In this document: piece by piece, positions 14,027-21,375 of the stretch
Layout: each line of letters begins with the position of its first letter
Numbering within the stretch: the first letter of the stretch is position 1
Assembly: GCF_000497445.1 (NCBI RefSeq)
Contig: NZ_CM002285.1
Coordinates: forward strand, 1,903,986-1,936,022
DNA length: 32,037 nucleotides
DNA from: Streptomyces roseochromogenus subsp. oscitans DS 12.976
GTDB lineage: Bacteria; Actinomycetota; Actinomycetes; Streptomycetales; Streptomycetaceae
Reading direction: 5' to 3'
Translations under genes and position numbers: made by a program
The notes under the pieces: model-generated
The model's database searches: none
Told to the model about the DNA's origin: nothing
Seen by the model: the letters and a program-made list of their open reading frames with translations, nothing else

Positions 14027-15319
14027 TCATCCTCCGACGATCTGCAGTGCTCCCCACAGTGCCACCACGGACAGCGCCAGTGCGGCGGGCACGACGAGCA
14101 ACCCCAGCCGGGTGAACTCGCCCAGGTCCACGTCGGTGTCGTGTTCACGGACGATGCGCCGCCACAGCAGGGTGGCCAGGGAGCCGGCGTAAGTGAGGTT
14201 GGGGCCGATGTTCACCCCGAGCAGCACCGCCAGAACTGCGCCGGCCCCGGCCGGAGCGGCGAGCGGTAGCAGGACGAGGGTGGCGGGCAGGTTGTTGATC
14301 ACGTTCGCCAGGAGGGCGGCAAGAGCGGCGATACCGAGCAGGGCGGGCAGCGCAGTGCCGTGCGGGACGAGGTGCGCGAGGGCGGAGGCGAGGCCGTTGT
14401 CGACCACCGCGCGGACCACGACGCCGAGCGCCAGCACGAAGGCCAGGAACGGCACCGCGGCGGAGCGGGCGATCGTGGCCGGGGTGGTGCGGCGCCGGGC
14501 CAGGGCGCGGGCGGCGAGCACCAGGGCGCCGGCCAGCGCCGCCCAAGCCGGGTTGATGCCGAGCGCGGAGGTGAGGACGAACCCGGCCAGCGTGCAGGCG
14601 ACGGTGACCAGGGCGAACAGCGGCATCTCCGGCGCCGCCCCGACGGGTGGAGCCTGAGCGCCCGCGTCCAGGTCGGTGGCGAAGAACCGCCGCAGGACCG
14701 CGTACTCGACGGCGATGCCGGCCAACCACGGCAGCGCCATCAGTGCAGCGAAGCGGGTGAAGGTCAGTCCGCTGGCCGCGAAGGCGAGCAGGTTGGTGAG
14801 GTTGGAGACCGGCAGCAGCAGCGAGGCGGTGTTGGAGAGGTGGGTGCAGGCGTAGACGTGCGGTTTGGGACGGGCGCCGAGTCGGGCGGCGGTGGCGAAC
14901 ACCACCGGGGTGAGCAGGACCACGGTGGCGTCCAGGCTGAGCACCGCCGTGATCACCGACGCGACCGCGAACACCTGCACCAGCAGCCGACGCGGGTGCC
15001 CCACGGCGGTTCGGGCCATCCAGGCCCCGCAGGCGTGGAACAGGCCCTCGTCATCGCACAGCTGGGCGAGCACGAGCACGGCCGCGAGAAAGCCGATCAC
15101 CGGGCCGAGCCGGGCGGCCTCGGCCGCCGCGTGGTCCAGCGAGATCGCGCCCGTGGCGATCACCAACCCTGCCGCCGGGACCGCGACCACTGCCTCCGGC
15201 CAGCCCCACGGCCGCACCACCGCGCAGGCCAGCACCACCACCAGCAGGCCGACCGACAATGCCTCCGCGATAGACGTGTTCAGGGTCTGCTCCTTGCAGG
15301 CGGTGGCGACGGGCGCCAC
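14027..15319 (-). CDS. ArsB/SLC13-like ion permease
   Basis: The protein has up to 430 residues and about 11-12 hydrophobic helices. Its two halves each carry a conserved loop (VLSLDATVVLLTPVVF and NVINNLPATLVLLPLA), as in the ArsB/NhaD/CitMHS ion-transporter superfamily. The LSLDAT and NLPAT motifs resemble the paired substrate loops of ArsB-type carriers, so anion or arsenite export is possible, but no ars regulator or reductase is nearby. The start is uncertain. GTG 15319 lacks a clear Shine-Dalgarno, while CTG 15283 sits 6 nt after AAGGAG and gives LNTSIAEALSVG, a more natural N-terminus. Confidence 0.8.
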   Translation of the reverse strand: MAPVATACKEQTLNTSIAEALSVGLLVVVLACAVVRPWGWPEAVVAVPAAGLVIATGAISLDHAAAEAARLGPVIGFLAAVLVLAQLCDDEGLFHACGAWMARTAVGHPRRLLVQVFAVASVITAVLSLDATVVLLTPVVFATAARLGARPKPHVYACTHLSNTASLLLPVSNLTNLLAFAASGLTFTRFAALMALPWLAGIAVEYAVLRRFFATDLDAGAQAPPVGAAPEMPLFALVTVACTLAGFVLTSALGINPAWAALAGALVLAARALARRRTTPATIARSAAVPFLAFVLALGVVVRAVVDNGLASALAHLVPHGTALPALLGIAALAALLANVINNLPATLVLLPLAAPAGAGAVLAVLLGVNIGPNLTYAGSLATLLWRRIVREHDTDVDLGEFTRLGLLVVPAALALSVVALWGALQIVGG

Positions 15320-15666
15320 TCATCGAAGCAGAAAGCCTTGCAGGTACGACCCACTGCATGTCTTGGCCATCCGGCGCACGTGGTGGTTCCAGCTGAAAGC
15401 GGACACTTAGCGTATCCATCGACGCGGCCAGATACGGCTAGATATCCGTCACAGCCAGGATCGCGAAGACCTCCAGACAAAAACAGTCCCCGGTAGTGCT
15501 GCACGTGTCCTTAAGCTTCAGTCGTCACTGCCGCTTCGGTATCGCGCCGGCTTGCCGGGGGCCTAAACCACATCCTGTCCGAGTCACTCCGCCGACTAGA
15601 CGTCCTCACCAGCTTTATGACTGTTCCGGTGCTGTGGCCTAGCAATCAGCCTGCACAGAATTCACC
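15320..15666. other. Intergenic region, no gene recognised
   Basis: This 347-bp stretch is less GC-rich than its surroundings and has stops in most frames. It lies upstream of the minus-strand permease and downstream of the NTF2-fold remnant, so it probably holds the permease promoter. I see no convincing -35/-10 pair, strong hairpin or RNA gene. Confidence 0.4.
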
Positions 15667-15898
15667 TCAAGTCAATACACTCTTGGGTAAATTTTTTCGC
15701 CGACCCAGACGCTCCGCACTGACCGTGCACAGAACCACGACCCGCGATTCGTCCGTGAGCACGTCGTCGATCCGGATGCGGAACGAGCCCCCGGACAGCT
15801 CCATCACCCGCCCGAAGAATCGGAACATGCCAGGTGATGTCGCCGGCACCGAAAGCTTTGTACGCCCCCTCGACCAGTTTCCGGTTGTCGGTGGCCAT
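15667..15898 (-). pseudogene. SnoaL/NTF2-fold protein remnant (internal deletion plus frameshift)
   Basis: ATG 15898 begins MATDNRKLVEGAYKAFGAGD followed by ITWHVP, the usual first helices and strand of SnoaL-like ketosteroid-isomerase-fold proteins. The next conserved block, FFGRVMELSGGSFRIRIDDV then LTDESRVVVLCTVSAERLGR, is in another frame. The roughly 25-30 residues that normally separate them are missing. The C-terminal strand is replaced by unrelated AT-richer sequence ending at TGA 15667. The gene is clearly inactivated. Confidence 0.65.
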
Positions 15899-16024
15899 CG
15901 TTGCCGGTGCGAGCTGCGAGCCGGGCCGATATCGCGAGCGAGAAGCGACAGCGCCAGAAGCCGTCGAGGCATGCATCGGTGAGTGCGGCGGCCACCTGCG
16001 TGCACGCGCATCCAGCCGCGGGCG

Positions 16025-16318
16025 TCACTCTCCGTCGACGCCCGGTCGGATCTCGACGGTGAAGGCCGCGTCGGCGGGGCCGGCGCCTTCCTCGTCCTCC
16101 CAGACGATCACGCGCACGTGTTGCTGGACGGCGCCATGGCGGTCCCACTCGGTCACCAGGTCGGTGACTACGAGGGCGGCGACGTACTCGGCGTCCTCCT
16201 CCGGGTCGTCGGTGGTGACGGTCCCCCGCCAACGCTCGGGATGGTCGCCGTAGGGGCGCCAGCCCTCGGAGCCGTGCGGCTCCTCCACCCGGTACACCCA
16301 GTCCGTCTCGGTACTCAT
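16025..16318 (-). CDS. Conserved hypothetical protein, 97 residues
   Basis: This small acidic soluble protein has WVYRVEEPHGSEGWRPYG at the N-terminus, a central AEYVAALVVTDLVTEWDRHG helix, and strand-like QHVRVIVWEDEEG and AAFTVEIRPG segments. I do not recognise the family. ATG 16318 follows GGGAG, and third-position GC fits real coding sequence. It lies 75 bp downstream of the PP2C/SpoIIE phosphatase gene on the same strand and may be cotranscribed. Confidence 0.7.
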   Translation of the reverse strand: MSTETDWVYRVEEPHGSEGWRPYGDHPERWRGTVTTDDPEEDAEYVAALVVTDLVTEWDRHGAVQQHVRVIVWEDEEGAGPADAAFTVEIRPGVDGE

Positions 16319-16393
16319 GAGCCGCTCCCGTCACCTTCCCTGCGGTTGCCAGGTGGCCGGCTGCCCGGCGCCCGCCCTGCTCTCACTTCTGGT

Positions 16394-17563
16394 TCAGGAG
16401 GCGTGGCCGAACCCGCTTGAGTGGATGACACGCCCGTGGCGGCGGTGGCTGTCGGGCTCGCGGTGGAGCGCGACGAGAGCCGCGTCGTCGTTGAGGCGCC
16501 CACGGGTATGGGCGAGCAGATCGCGCTGGATGTGGTGGAGCAGTGATTCGGGGCCGGCCTTGTTCCACTGGGCGGCCCGTGCCTCGAAGGGGTAGAAGCG
16601 GCCCTGGGCGTCGCGGGCTTCGATGACGCCGTCCGTGTAGAGCAGGAGGGTGTCGCCGGGCTCGAAGGAAACCACGTCGATGGTGTATGCATCCGGTCCC
16701 GTCTCCGCGATGCCCAGGGGCGGCGCGGGGTGCAGGCTGGGGACGGTCAGCGCGTTACCGGGGCTGAGCAGCAGGGGCGGGGGGTGTCCGCAGCTGATCA
16801 TCCGGGTGATGTGGTCGTCGTCGGGGAGTTCCAGGAGCAGGGTGGTGGCGAAGCGTTCACCGGCCTCGGCGGGCGGCTCGAAGTCGGCCAGGTAGCGGGT
16901 CACGCTCTGTTCGAGGGTGGCGGCCAGATCGGGGAGGGTGGCGTGCCGGTGGGCGGCCTCGCGGAAGGCACCGAGCAGGAGGGCGGATTCGCCGATGGCG
17001 GACAGGCCCTTGCCCCGCACATCTCCGATCATGATGCGTACGCCGCCGGTGACGCGGGTGGCCGCGTACAGGTCACCGCCGATCTGTGCCTCGTCCTCGG
17101 CGGCCAGGTACAGGCAGGCGATCCGCAAGGGGCCCATCCGCTCGGGCAGCGGCCACAGCAGGCTGTGCTGCGCGGCTTCTGCGACCGACCTCACCTGGGC
17201 CAGCTGGCGCTGGTGTCGCTCGCGTACCAGGCCGAAGAACACGATCAGGGCCGACAGCACCGCGAGGGCGAGGATCTGGACCAGCACGTTGCGCGAGAAC
17301 AGTACGCCGAAGTGCCAGCCGATGTACGCCTGTGCCGCCACGGCCAGGAAGCCGATCAGCCCGGTCAGCCTGGGACCGGCGAACGAGGCGGTGATCGCGG
17401 GTGCGATGACCAGGAGCGGGCCGAGATGGATGTCCCCCGGGACCAGTTGGTCCACCACGGTGATCACCAGGATGAGCACGATCGGGATCAGCAACAGCGC
17501 GTGGCTCGACTGCCGTGGCTGCCGCACACCAGCCCAGCCGTGCCCGGCGTTCACATCTTCCAC
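16394..17563 (-). CDS. Membrane-anchored PP2C/SpoIIE-type serine/threonine phosphatase
   Basis: The protein has about 389 residues. The N-terminal 110 residues hold three to four hydrophobic helices (LLLIPIVLILVITVVDQL, a GPLLVIAPAITASF segment, and LALAVLSALIVFFGLV). A short coiled linker (RERHQRQLAQVRSVAEAAQ) leads to a complete SpoIIE/RsbU phosphatase domain. Its metal-binding motifs are IGGDLY, IGDVRGKG, LLLYTDGVIEARD and NDDAALVAL. In Streptomyces such proteins dephosphorylate anti-anti-sigma factors or related targets; the partner is not encoded here. The frame is open further upstream. GTG 17563 or 17554 are the likely starts, neither with a strong Shine-Dalgarno. Confidence 0.85.
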   Translation of the reverse strand: MEDVNAGHGWAGVRQPRQSSHALLLIPIVLILVITVVDQLVPGDIHLGPLLVIAPAITASFAGPRLTGLIGFLAVAAQAYIGWHFGVLFSRNVLVQILALAVLSALIVFFGLVRERHQRQLAQVRSVAEAAQHSLLWPLPERMGPLRIACLYLAAEDEAQIGGDLYAATRVTGGVRIMIGDVRGKGLSAIGESALLLGAFREAAHRHATLPDLAATLEQSVTRYLADFEPPAEAGERFATTLLLELPDDDHITRMISCGHPPPLLLSPGNALTVPSLHPAPPLGIAETGPDAYTIDVVSFEPGDTLLLYTDGVIEARDAQGRFYPFEARAAQWNKAGPESLLHHIQRDLLAHTRGRLNDDAALVALHREPDSHRRHGRVIHSSGFGHAS

Positions 17564-17602
17564 AGTGCCACCGCCGAGGACACGTGACGAACAGGGACCG
17601 CT

Positions 17603-17851
17603 GTGACCTCCAGCGATGGGTGGCCAGGGAAACACCGCCGGTGGGCGGTGATCCACCGCATCGAGAACGGCAGGCTTGCCGGGAAGCGGTCGGACAACGA
17701 TCTCCTCGGCTCCCTTCAGCAGCTCGGTGTCGTCCCGACGCCCGGCGGAGCGTTGGGATGGCCCAAAGCTGCACCGCGGTCCGGGCGGGACTCGCTTCGT
17801 CCGCAGCCGGAGCCGGGATCGCCGGTCGCGGAAGCATTCCGGGCCGCCTAG
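17603..17851 (+). pseudogene. C-terminal remnant of an ester cyclase (SnoaL-like)
   Basis: The frame encodes GKHRRWAVIHRIENGRLAGK followed by RSDNDLLGSLQQLGVVPTPG. This matches the C-terminal beta-strand and helix of ester cyclase/SnoaL proteins (pattern HRIxDGRIxExWxxxDxLGLxQQLG). The N-terminal two thirds are absent, and a TGA precedes the fragment at 17585. GTG 17603 has only a weak Shine-Dalgarno, so translation is doubtful. The family call rests on about 35 residues. Confidence 0.45.
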
Positions 17852-17858
17852 CCTGAGA

Positions 17859-17872
17859 TCAAGGGTCCTTGA
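17859..17872 (+). promoter_or_regulatory. Inverted repeat TCAAGG-GT-CCTTGA before the small unknown gene
   Basis: Perfect 6-bp arms with a 2-bp spacer end 17 bp before ATG 17890 and just upstream of its GAAGGGAG Shine-Dalgarno. This could be an operator for a dimeric regulator or a small leader hairpin. Confidence 0.4.
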
Positions 17873-17889
17873 GTTGAAGGGAGCCCGAG

Positions 17890-18204
17890 ATGCATTTCGT
17901 CCTGCTCGCGACCCACACGCCGGACACCTGTCCGACCGCCAACGCGGCAACGCGCGACCTGATGCTGAAGACCGCTCCCGATCTGCCGAACCTCGCCCAG
18001 AAGGCAGGCGTCGACATCGTGGCCGGTCCCTTCGTCAACCGCGAGCACACGGTTGTCGCGGTCGTGCAGTCGGACAAGGCCGAGAATGTCGACCGCTTCC
18101 TCATGGAGTCTCGTCTCTCCCAGTGGAACAGCGTTCATGTGCTGCCGTCCCTGACCTTGGAAGAAGGTCTCACCGAGATCCAGGCGCAGACGCCGATCTT
18201 CTGA
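17890..18204 (+). CDS. Small conserved protein of unknown function, dimeric alpha/beta-barrel-like
   Basis: The 104-residue protein begins MHFVLLATHTPDTCPTANAA and continues with GVDIVAGPFVNREHTVVAVV, DKAENVDRFL and a WNSVHVLPSLTLEEGL tail. The strand-helix-strand rhythm and small size suggest a ferredoxin-like or dimeric alpha/beta-barrel fold as in YCII-like proteins, but I cannot name a family with confidence. GAAGGGAG precedes the ATG, and codon use is normal for the window. It is monocistronic, with decayed DNA on both sides. Confidence 0.75.
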   Translation: MHFVLLATHTPDTCPTANAATRDLMLKTAPDLPNLAQKAGVDIVAGPFVNREHTVVAVVQSDKAENVDRFLMESRLSQWNSVHVLPSLTLEEGLTEIQAQTPIF

Positions 18205-18320
18205 CCCACCCGCCGATGTGCAGACACACCGGTGCCATGGAGAGCGTCGCGTCGAGGCCAGTTGCCCGTCATCGGCCGACGGCAATCAAGCGTTGGCGGC
18301 GGAAGACCGCGTAGCGGGTC

Positions 18321-18409
18321 GCCGGCGCGAGACGTTCGAGACGTTGATGCAATCGGTGGCGGGCCGTCATACGCGGGTCGAACCCCGCCGTCACGCCCGC
18401 GCGTTGGTG
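18321..18409 (+). pseudogene. IS701-family transposase fragment (N-terminal region)
   Basis: The plus-strand frame encodes RRETFETLMQSVAGRHTRVE then PRRHARALV, resembling the N-terminus of IS701-type transposases (pattern RxTRVExRxRAxxxVxGLLxxLPRKN). The conserved continuation is lost at about 18409, where the IS630-like fragment begins on the other strand. No inverted repeats or target duplication were identified. Confidence 0.45.
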
Positions 18410-18554
18410 CGATCTTCGCTACGCGCATGCCCCGCGCGGACAGCAGCACCATCCGGGCCCGCCGCCAGGTCACCACCGGCCCGGTGCCCCTGCGGATGAT
18501 TCGCAGCGGGCGCTGTCCCTCATCACTGTCGATCTCGCGGACCCGTACTGCTCT
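18408..18554 (-). pseudogene. IS630-family transposase fragment (N-terminal region)
   Basis: The minus-strand frame reads VRVREIDSDEGQRPLRIIRR, then GTGPVVTWRRARMVLLSARG and MRVAKIA. This is very close to the N-terminal HTH region of actinobacterial IS630-family transposases (RGTGSVVTWRRAQMVLLSAQGM). The reading then degenerates, and the DDE catalytic domain is absent. The fragment abuts the IS701-like fragment exactly, consistent with nested insertion followed by deletion. Confidence 0.65.
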
Positions 18555-18626
18555 GCCACCCGCACAGTCTCCTGGGAAGAGGAGGCGTCCAGGTTCAGAA
18601 CGGGCCAGGTGCCTGCCGGTGCGGTG

Positions 18627-19139
18627 TCAGGCCAACACCTCTCGGATCCAGGACCTTTCCGTGCGGCTGGTGGCTCGGGCGATGATGAGCATGCCGCGCC
18701 GGTAGGGGTCGTCGATGTCGTCGGCGCCCAGTGGACGGTCACCGTCGTGGAAGAAGCTCGCGGGCTGTTCCAGGAATTCCAGCCGCCGACGCAGTACCGC
18801 GTGCTGGTCCGCGGTCTCGGGCAGGTGGGAGAGGAAGGACAAGACCGTGAAGTACCGGGTGCTGTCGCTGATGTCCAGGCCGTTGGCCTCCCGTAGTCGG
18901 CGCAGCAGCTCGCAGTGGCCGGCATCGGTCAGGCTCAGGGTGTGCCGCTGAGCGGCCGAGGCGCCCGGTTCGGTCCGCCGGTCGAGCAGCCCGGCGCTGA
19001 CCAGCCGGTTGATCGCCGGGTAGAGGCTGCCGTCGCTGACGGGCCGGGCATGGCCGGACAAGTGCGCTATCCGGTGCCGCAGTTGATAGCCGTGGAGCGG
19101 CCCCTCGGCCAGGAATCCCAGGATCGCGAGTTCGAGCAT
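18627..19139 (-). CDS. PadR-family transcriptional regulator
   Basis: The 170-residue protein starts with the PadR winged-helix pattern LELAILGFLAEGPLHGYQLR, followed by SDGSLYPAINRLVSAGLLDR and a wing (RHTLSLTDAG). A C-terminal helical dimerisation domain (YFTVLSFLSHLP, LRRRLEFLEQP) follows. ATG 19139 gives the canonical MLELAILGFL start. An upstream in-frame ATG (19157) would fall inside the operator dyad, so I reject it. It is transcribed divergently from the isochorismatase-family gene with 55 bp between starts, and probably represses both. Confidence 0.88.
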   Translation of the reverse strand: MLELAILGFLAEGPLHGYQLRHRIAHLSGHARPVSDGSLYPAINRLVSAGLLDRRTEPGASAAQRHTLSLTDAGHCELLRRLREANGLDISDSTRYFTVLSFLSHLPETADQHAVLRRRLEFLEQPASFFHDGDRPLGADDIDDPYRRGMLIIARATSRTERSWIREVLA

Positions 19140-19153
19140 GCTGCTACTCTCGC

Positions 19154-19183
19154 ACATCGAAACGAGGTACCTCGCATCGATGT
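19154..19183. promoter_or_regulatory. 30-bp dyad operator between the PadR and isochorismatase genes
   Basis: The core CGAGGTACCTCG is a perfect 12-bp palindrome (19163-19174). It is flanked symmetrically by ACATCGA (19154-19160) and TCGATGT (19177-19183), also perfect complements, with a 2-bp mismatch on each side of the core. It lies centrally in the 55-bp divergent intergenic region, as expected for an autoregulated PadR site. Confidence 0.65.
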
Positions 19184-19194
19184 AGGAGGCAGCG

Positions 19195-19884
19195 ATGACG
19201 TACACCGAGGAATGGGTGACCACGCGGGCGCGCAACGCCTACGAGCGCGGCCGGGCATCGTTCGACGTACGGCCCGAAAAGGCGGCGCTGCTCGTCATCG
19301 ACATGCAAGACGAATTCGTCCGGCCCGGCTGGAGTCCCTACTGGGTGCCTGCGGCAACCCGGATGGCGCCCCGGCTGCACCAACTGGTCGAACAATGCCG
19401 GGCCGCCTCCGTCCCTGTGCTCTGGACCATCTTCGACGACACGCACCTCGGACTGGACCGGCCGCACGCCTTGCGGTTCCTCCCGCACGCCGACACCGAC
19501 TGGCGTCGGCCGGGCCCCGCCGAGGTATGGGCCCGGATGGGCCACCACCCCGACGAGGCCGTGATCCGCAAGCCCTCCTACGGGGCGTTCTACGACACCC
19601 CGCTCGATACGATGCTGCGCAATCTCGGCCGCGACACGGTCATCGTCACGGGAACGCTCACCAACTACTGCTGTGGCACCACGGCCCGGCAGGCATACGA
19701 ACGCGGCTACAAGGTCGTCTTCGGATCCGACGTCACGGCCACCGACGACGAGTCCCGGCAAGAGCCCGAACTCGCCGTCCTGCGCAAGGGCTTCGCGCTC
19801 GTTCTGACCGCCGAAGAGATCACCAACCGACTGACCGCTGCCGCCCCGGCATCAGAAGACGAGGAACGGGCGAACGTTGCCTGA
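19195..19884 (+). CDS. Isochorismatase-family cysteine hydrolase
   Basis: The 229-residue protein has the isochorismatase-like catalytic triad D36 (LLVIDMQDEF), K126 (IRKPSYGAFYDTPL) and C159 (TLTNYCCGTTAR). Presence of the cysteine favours a nicotinamidase/N-carbamoyl-type or isochorismatase-like hydrolase over the cysteine-free phenazine-type enzymes. The substrate is unknown. ATG 19195 follows TAGGAGG. It is divergent from the PadR gene across a 30-bp dyad, so ligand-dependent derepression is likely. Its TGA overlaps the ATG of the following short frame (TGATG). Confidence 0.88.
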   Translation: MTYTEEWVTTRARNAYERGRASFDVRPEKAALLVIDMQDEFVRPGWSPYWVPAATRMAPRLHQLVEQCRAASVPVLWTIFDDTHLGLDRPHALRFLPHADTDWRRPGPAEVWARMGHHPDEAVIRKPSYGAFYDTPLDTMLRNLGRDTVIVTGTLTNYCCGTTARQAYERGYKVVFGSDVTATDDESRQEPELAVLRKGFALVLTAEEITNRLTAAAPASEDEERANVA

Positions 19885-20105
19885 TGGCCGGTAAGCCGCG
19901 ACGAACGGGGGTCGACGGCTCCCACATCCGCGCCCTCAAAGGGGGCGCCGACACGGCAGTCCGCGACGGCACGCTGCTCTCCCGCTCCCTCACCGCCGTC
20001 CAGCGCGACGAGGCCGAGCTCCCGGCCGTTGTCGCACAGTACGAGCTCCGAATGATCGACTACGGCTTCACCGCCGTCACAGAAGGCTTGCACACACCTA
20101 CCTGA
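19884..20105 (+). pseudogene. C-terminal remnant of an FAD-dependent monooxygenase
   Basis: The 73-codon frame starts at an ATG overlapping the hydrolase stop (TGATG). It contains GGADTAVRDGTLLSRSLTAV and LPAVVAQYELRMIDYGFTAV. This fits the end of aromatic-ring flavin monooxygenases, where GxNTAxRDAxxL binds the FAD and a LxxYExxMxDYGFxAV helix follows. The Rossmann domain and substrate domain are absent. Translational coupling might still produce a short peptide, but catalysis is not possible. Confidence 0.55.
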
Positions 20106-20172
20106 CTTCCGTCGCACGGGCTCAACCCAACGCGCGGCACCCTCCGCGTCCTCCAGCCGTCCCCCACTACCC

Positions 20173-20202
20173 CACTCCTCCACTCCTCCACTCCTCCACT
20201 CC
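20173..20202. repeat. Tandem CACTCCTC microrepeat, 3.75 copies
   Basis: The 8-bp unit CACTCCTC is repeated almost four times without mismatch in the gap between the monooxygenase remnant and the lytic transglycosylase gene. It is strongly strand-asymmetric (pyrimidine-rich on plus). No function is evident. Confidence 0.75.
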
Positions 20203-20269
20203 GTGCGACGGACCTGCCGTCCGGCCACGTAGAGCGGACGACGGATCCATGCAGGGAGGGGACGGAACA

Positions 20270-21304
20270 ATGACAGCGCGTGAGCTCAAAGGAGCGTTGC
20301 GGGGTGCCAGGGGTTCGGCGGTCGCGGCGGCGGCGATGGCCGCGCTGACCGCGTCGCAGGGGCCGGGGGCGTTCCCGGCGCGGGCCACGGAGCCCGCGCG
20401 GCAGGCGGCACCCGCCGTCGAGGGGGGACCGAGCGTGTCCGGTGACACGCCCTACCGCACCGATCTGCCCCCACTGCGCACCCCTGAGCGGGCCTCGGCA
20501 CAGGCCGCGACGGGCGGCGCCCTGCCCGCGACCGTGTTCGCCGCGTACCGGCGCGCCGAGGAGGAGCTGGCGCGCACCGCGCCCGGCTGCCGGCTGCGCT
20601 GGCAGCTGCTGGCCGCGATCGGCCAGGTGGAGTCCGGACAGGCACGGGGCGGCCGGGTGACCCCGGACGGTACGACCGTGACGCCCATCCTCGGTCCCCG
20701 GCTGACCGGCGGTGCCTTCGCCGTCGTGGCGGACACCGACGGCGGCGTGTACGACGGGGACGCGGTGTACGACCGCGCGGTCGGCCCGATGCAGTTCATC
20801 CCGTCGACCTGGGCCCGCTGGGGCGCGGACGGCAACGGCGACGGGCGCGCGGACCCGGACAACGTGTACGACGCGGCGCTCGCCGCCGGCCGCTACCTGT
20901 GCGCGGACGGCCGGGACCTGGCGGACCCCGCCGACCTGGACCGGGCGATCCTCGGCTACAACCACTCGGACGCCTATCTGCGCACGGTCAAGTCCTGGTA
21001 CGCGTACTACCTGACGGGACACCAGGTGGTGCCGGACGCACCAGCCGGGTCCCGCGCCGGGTCCCGCGACCAGCCGAAGACGTCCCGCCCCAAGGCCCCG
21101 GAGCCCTCGCCGAAGCCGTCGCAGGACCGGCAGCCGGGCCGCCCGGGCCCTTCGCGCACGCCGTCGGCACCCCCCGCCTCGCCCTCCCCCGCCCCGTCCC
21201 GTACGGCTCACGCCCCCGAGGAGTCCGGGATGCCGCAGGTCCCTGTCCCCGAGCCGACCCTCACCCTGCCCGGCGGCGGCGTGCTGCCGGTGCCGGGCCG
21301 CTGA
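20270..21304 (+). CDS. Secreted lytic transglycosylase
   Basis: The 344-residue protein has an Ala-rich signal-peptide-like N-terminus (about residues 1-40). It has a lysozyme-fold lytic transglycosylase domain of the MltB-like type, with catalytic E121 in LLAAIGQVESG, the GPMQFIPSTWARWG motif and an ILGYNHSDAYLRTV C-terminal helix. It would cleave the MurNAc-GlcNAc bond of peptidoglycan outside the membrane. The last 90 residues are Pro/Ser/Lys-rich, probably a wall-spanning or disordered tail. ATG 20270 follows GGAGGGG; the ATG at 20249 lacks a suitable site. Confidence 0.88.
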   Translation: MTARELKGALRGARGSAVAAAAMAALTASQGPGAFPARATEPARQAAPAVEGGPSVSGDTPYRTDLPPLRTPERASAQAATGGALPATVFAAYRRAEEELARTAPGCRLRWQLLAAIGQVESGQARGGRVTPDGTTVTPILGPRLTGGAFAVVADTDGGVYDGDAVYDRAVGPMQFIPSTWARWGADGNGDGRADPDNVYDAALAAGRYLCADGRDLADPADLDRAILGYNHSDAYLRTVKSWYAYYLTGHQVVPDAPAGSRAGSRDQPKTSRPKAPEPSPKPSQDRQPGRPGPSRTPSAPPASPSPAPSRTAHAPEESGMPQVPVPEPTLTLPGGGVLPVPGR

Positions 21305-21375
21305 CCACCGGCAACAGCTAGAACACGATGGGCGTCTCCCCCTCCACAACCGCGGATACCCGGCGGTAATGTCGC

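Noticed and set aside
15336..15425. Short minus-strand peptide frame upstream of the ArsB-like permease
   Set aside because: Only about 28 codons, no ribosome site and no recognisable motif.
17603..17851. Intact 82-residue gene
   Set aside because: Weak ribosome site and only the tail of a known fold; treated as a remnant.
18915..20105. 396-codon plus-strand frame across the PadR and hydrolase genes
   Set aside because: Its first 320 codons are a shadow of genes in other frames. Only the last 73 codons resemble a protein and are listed as a remnant.
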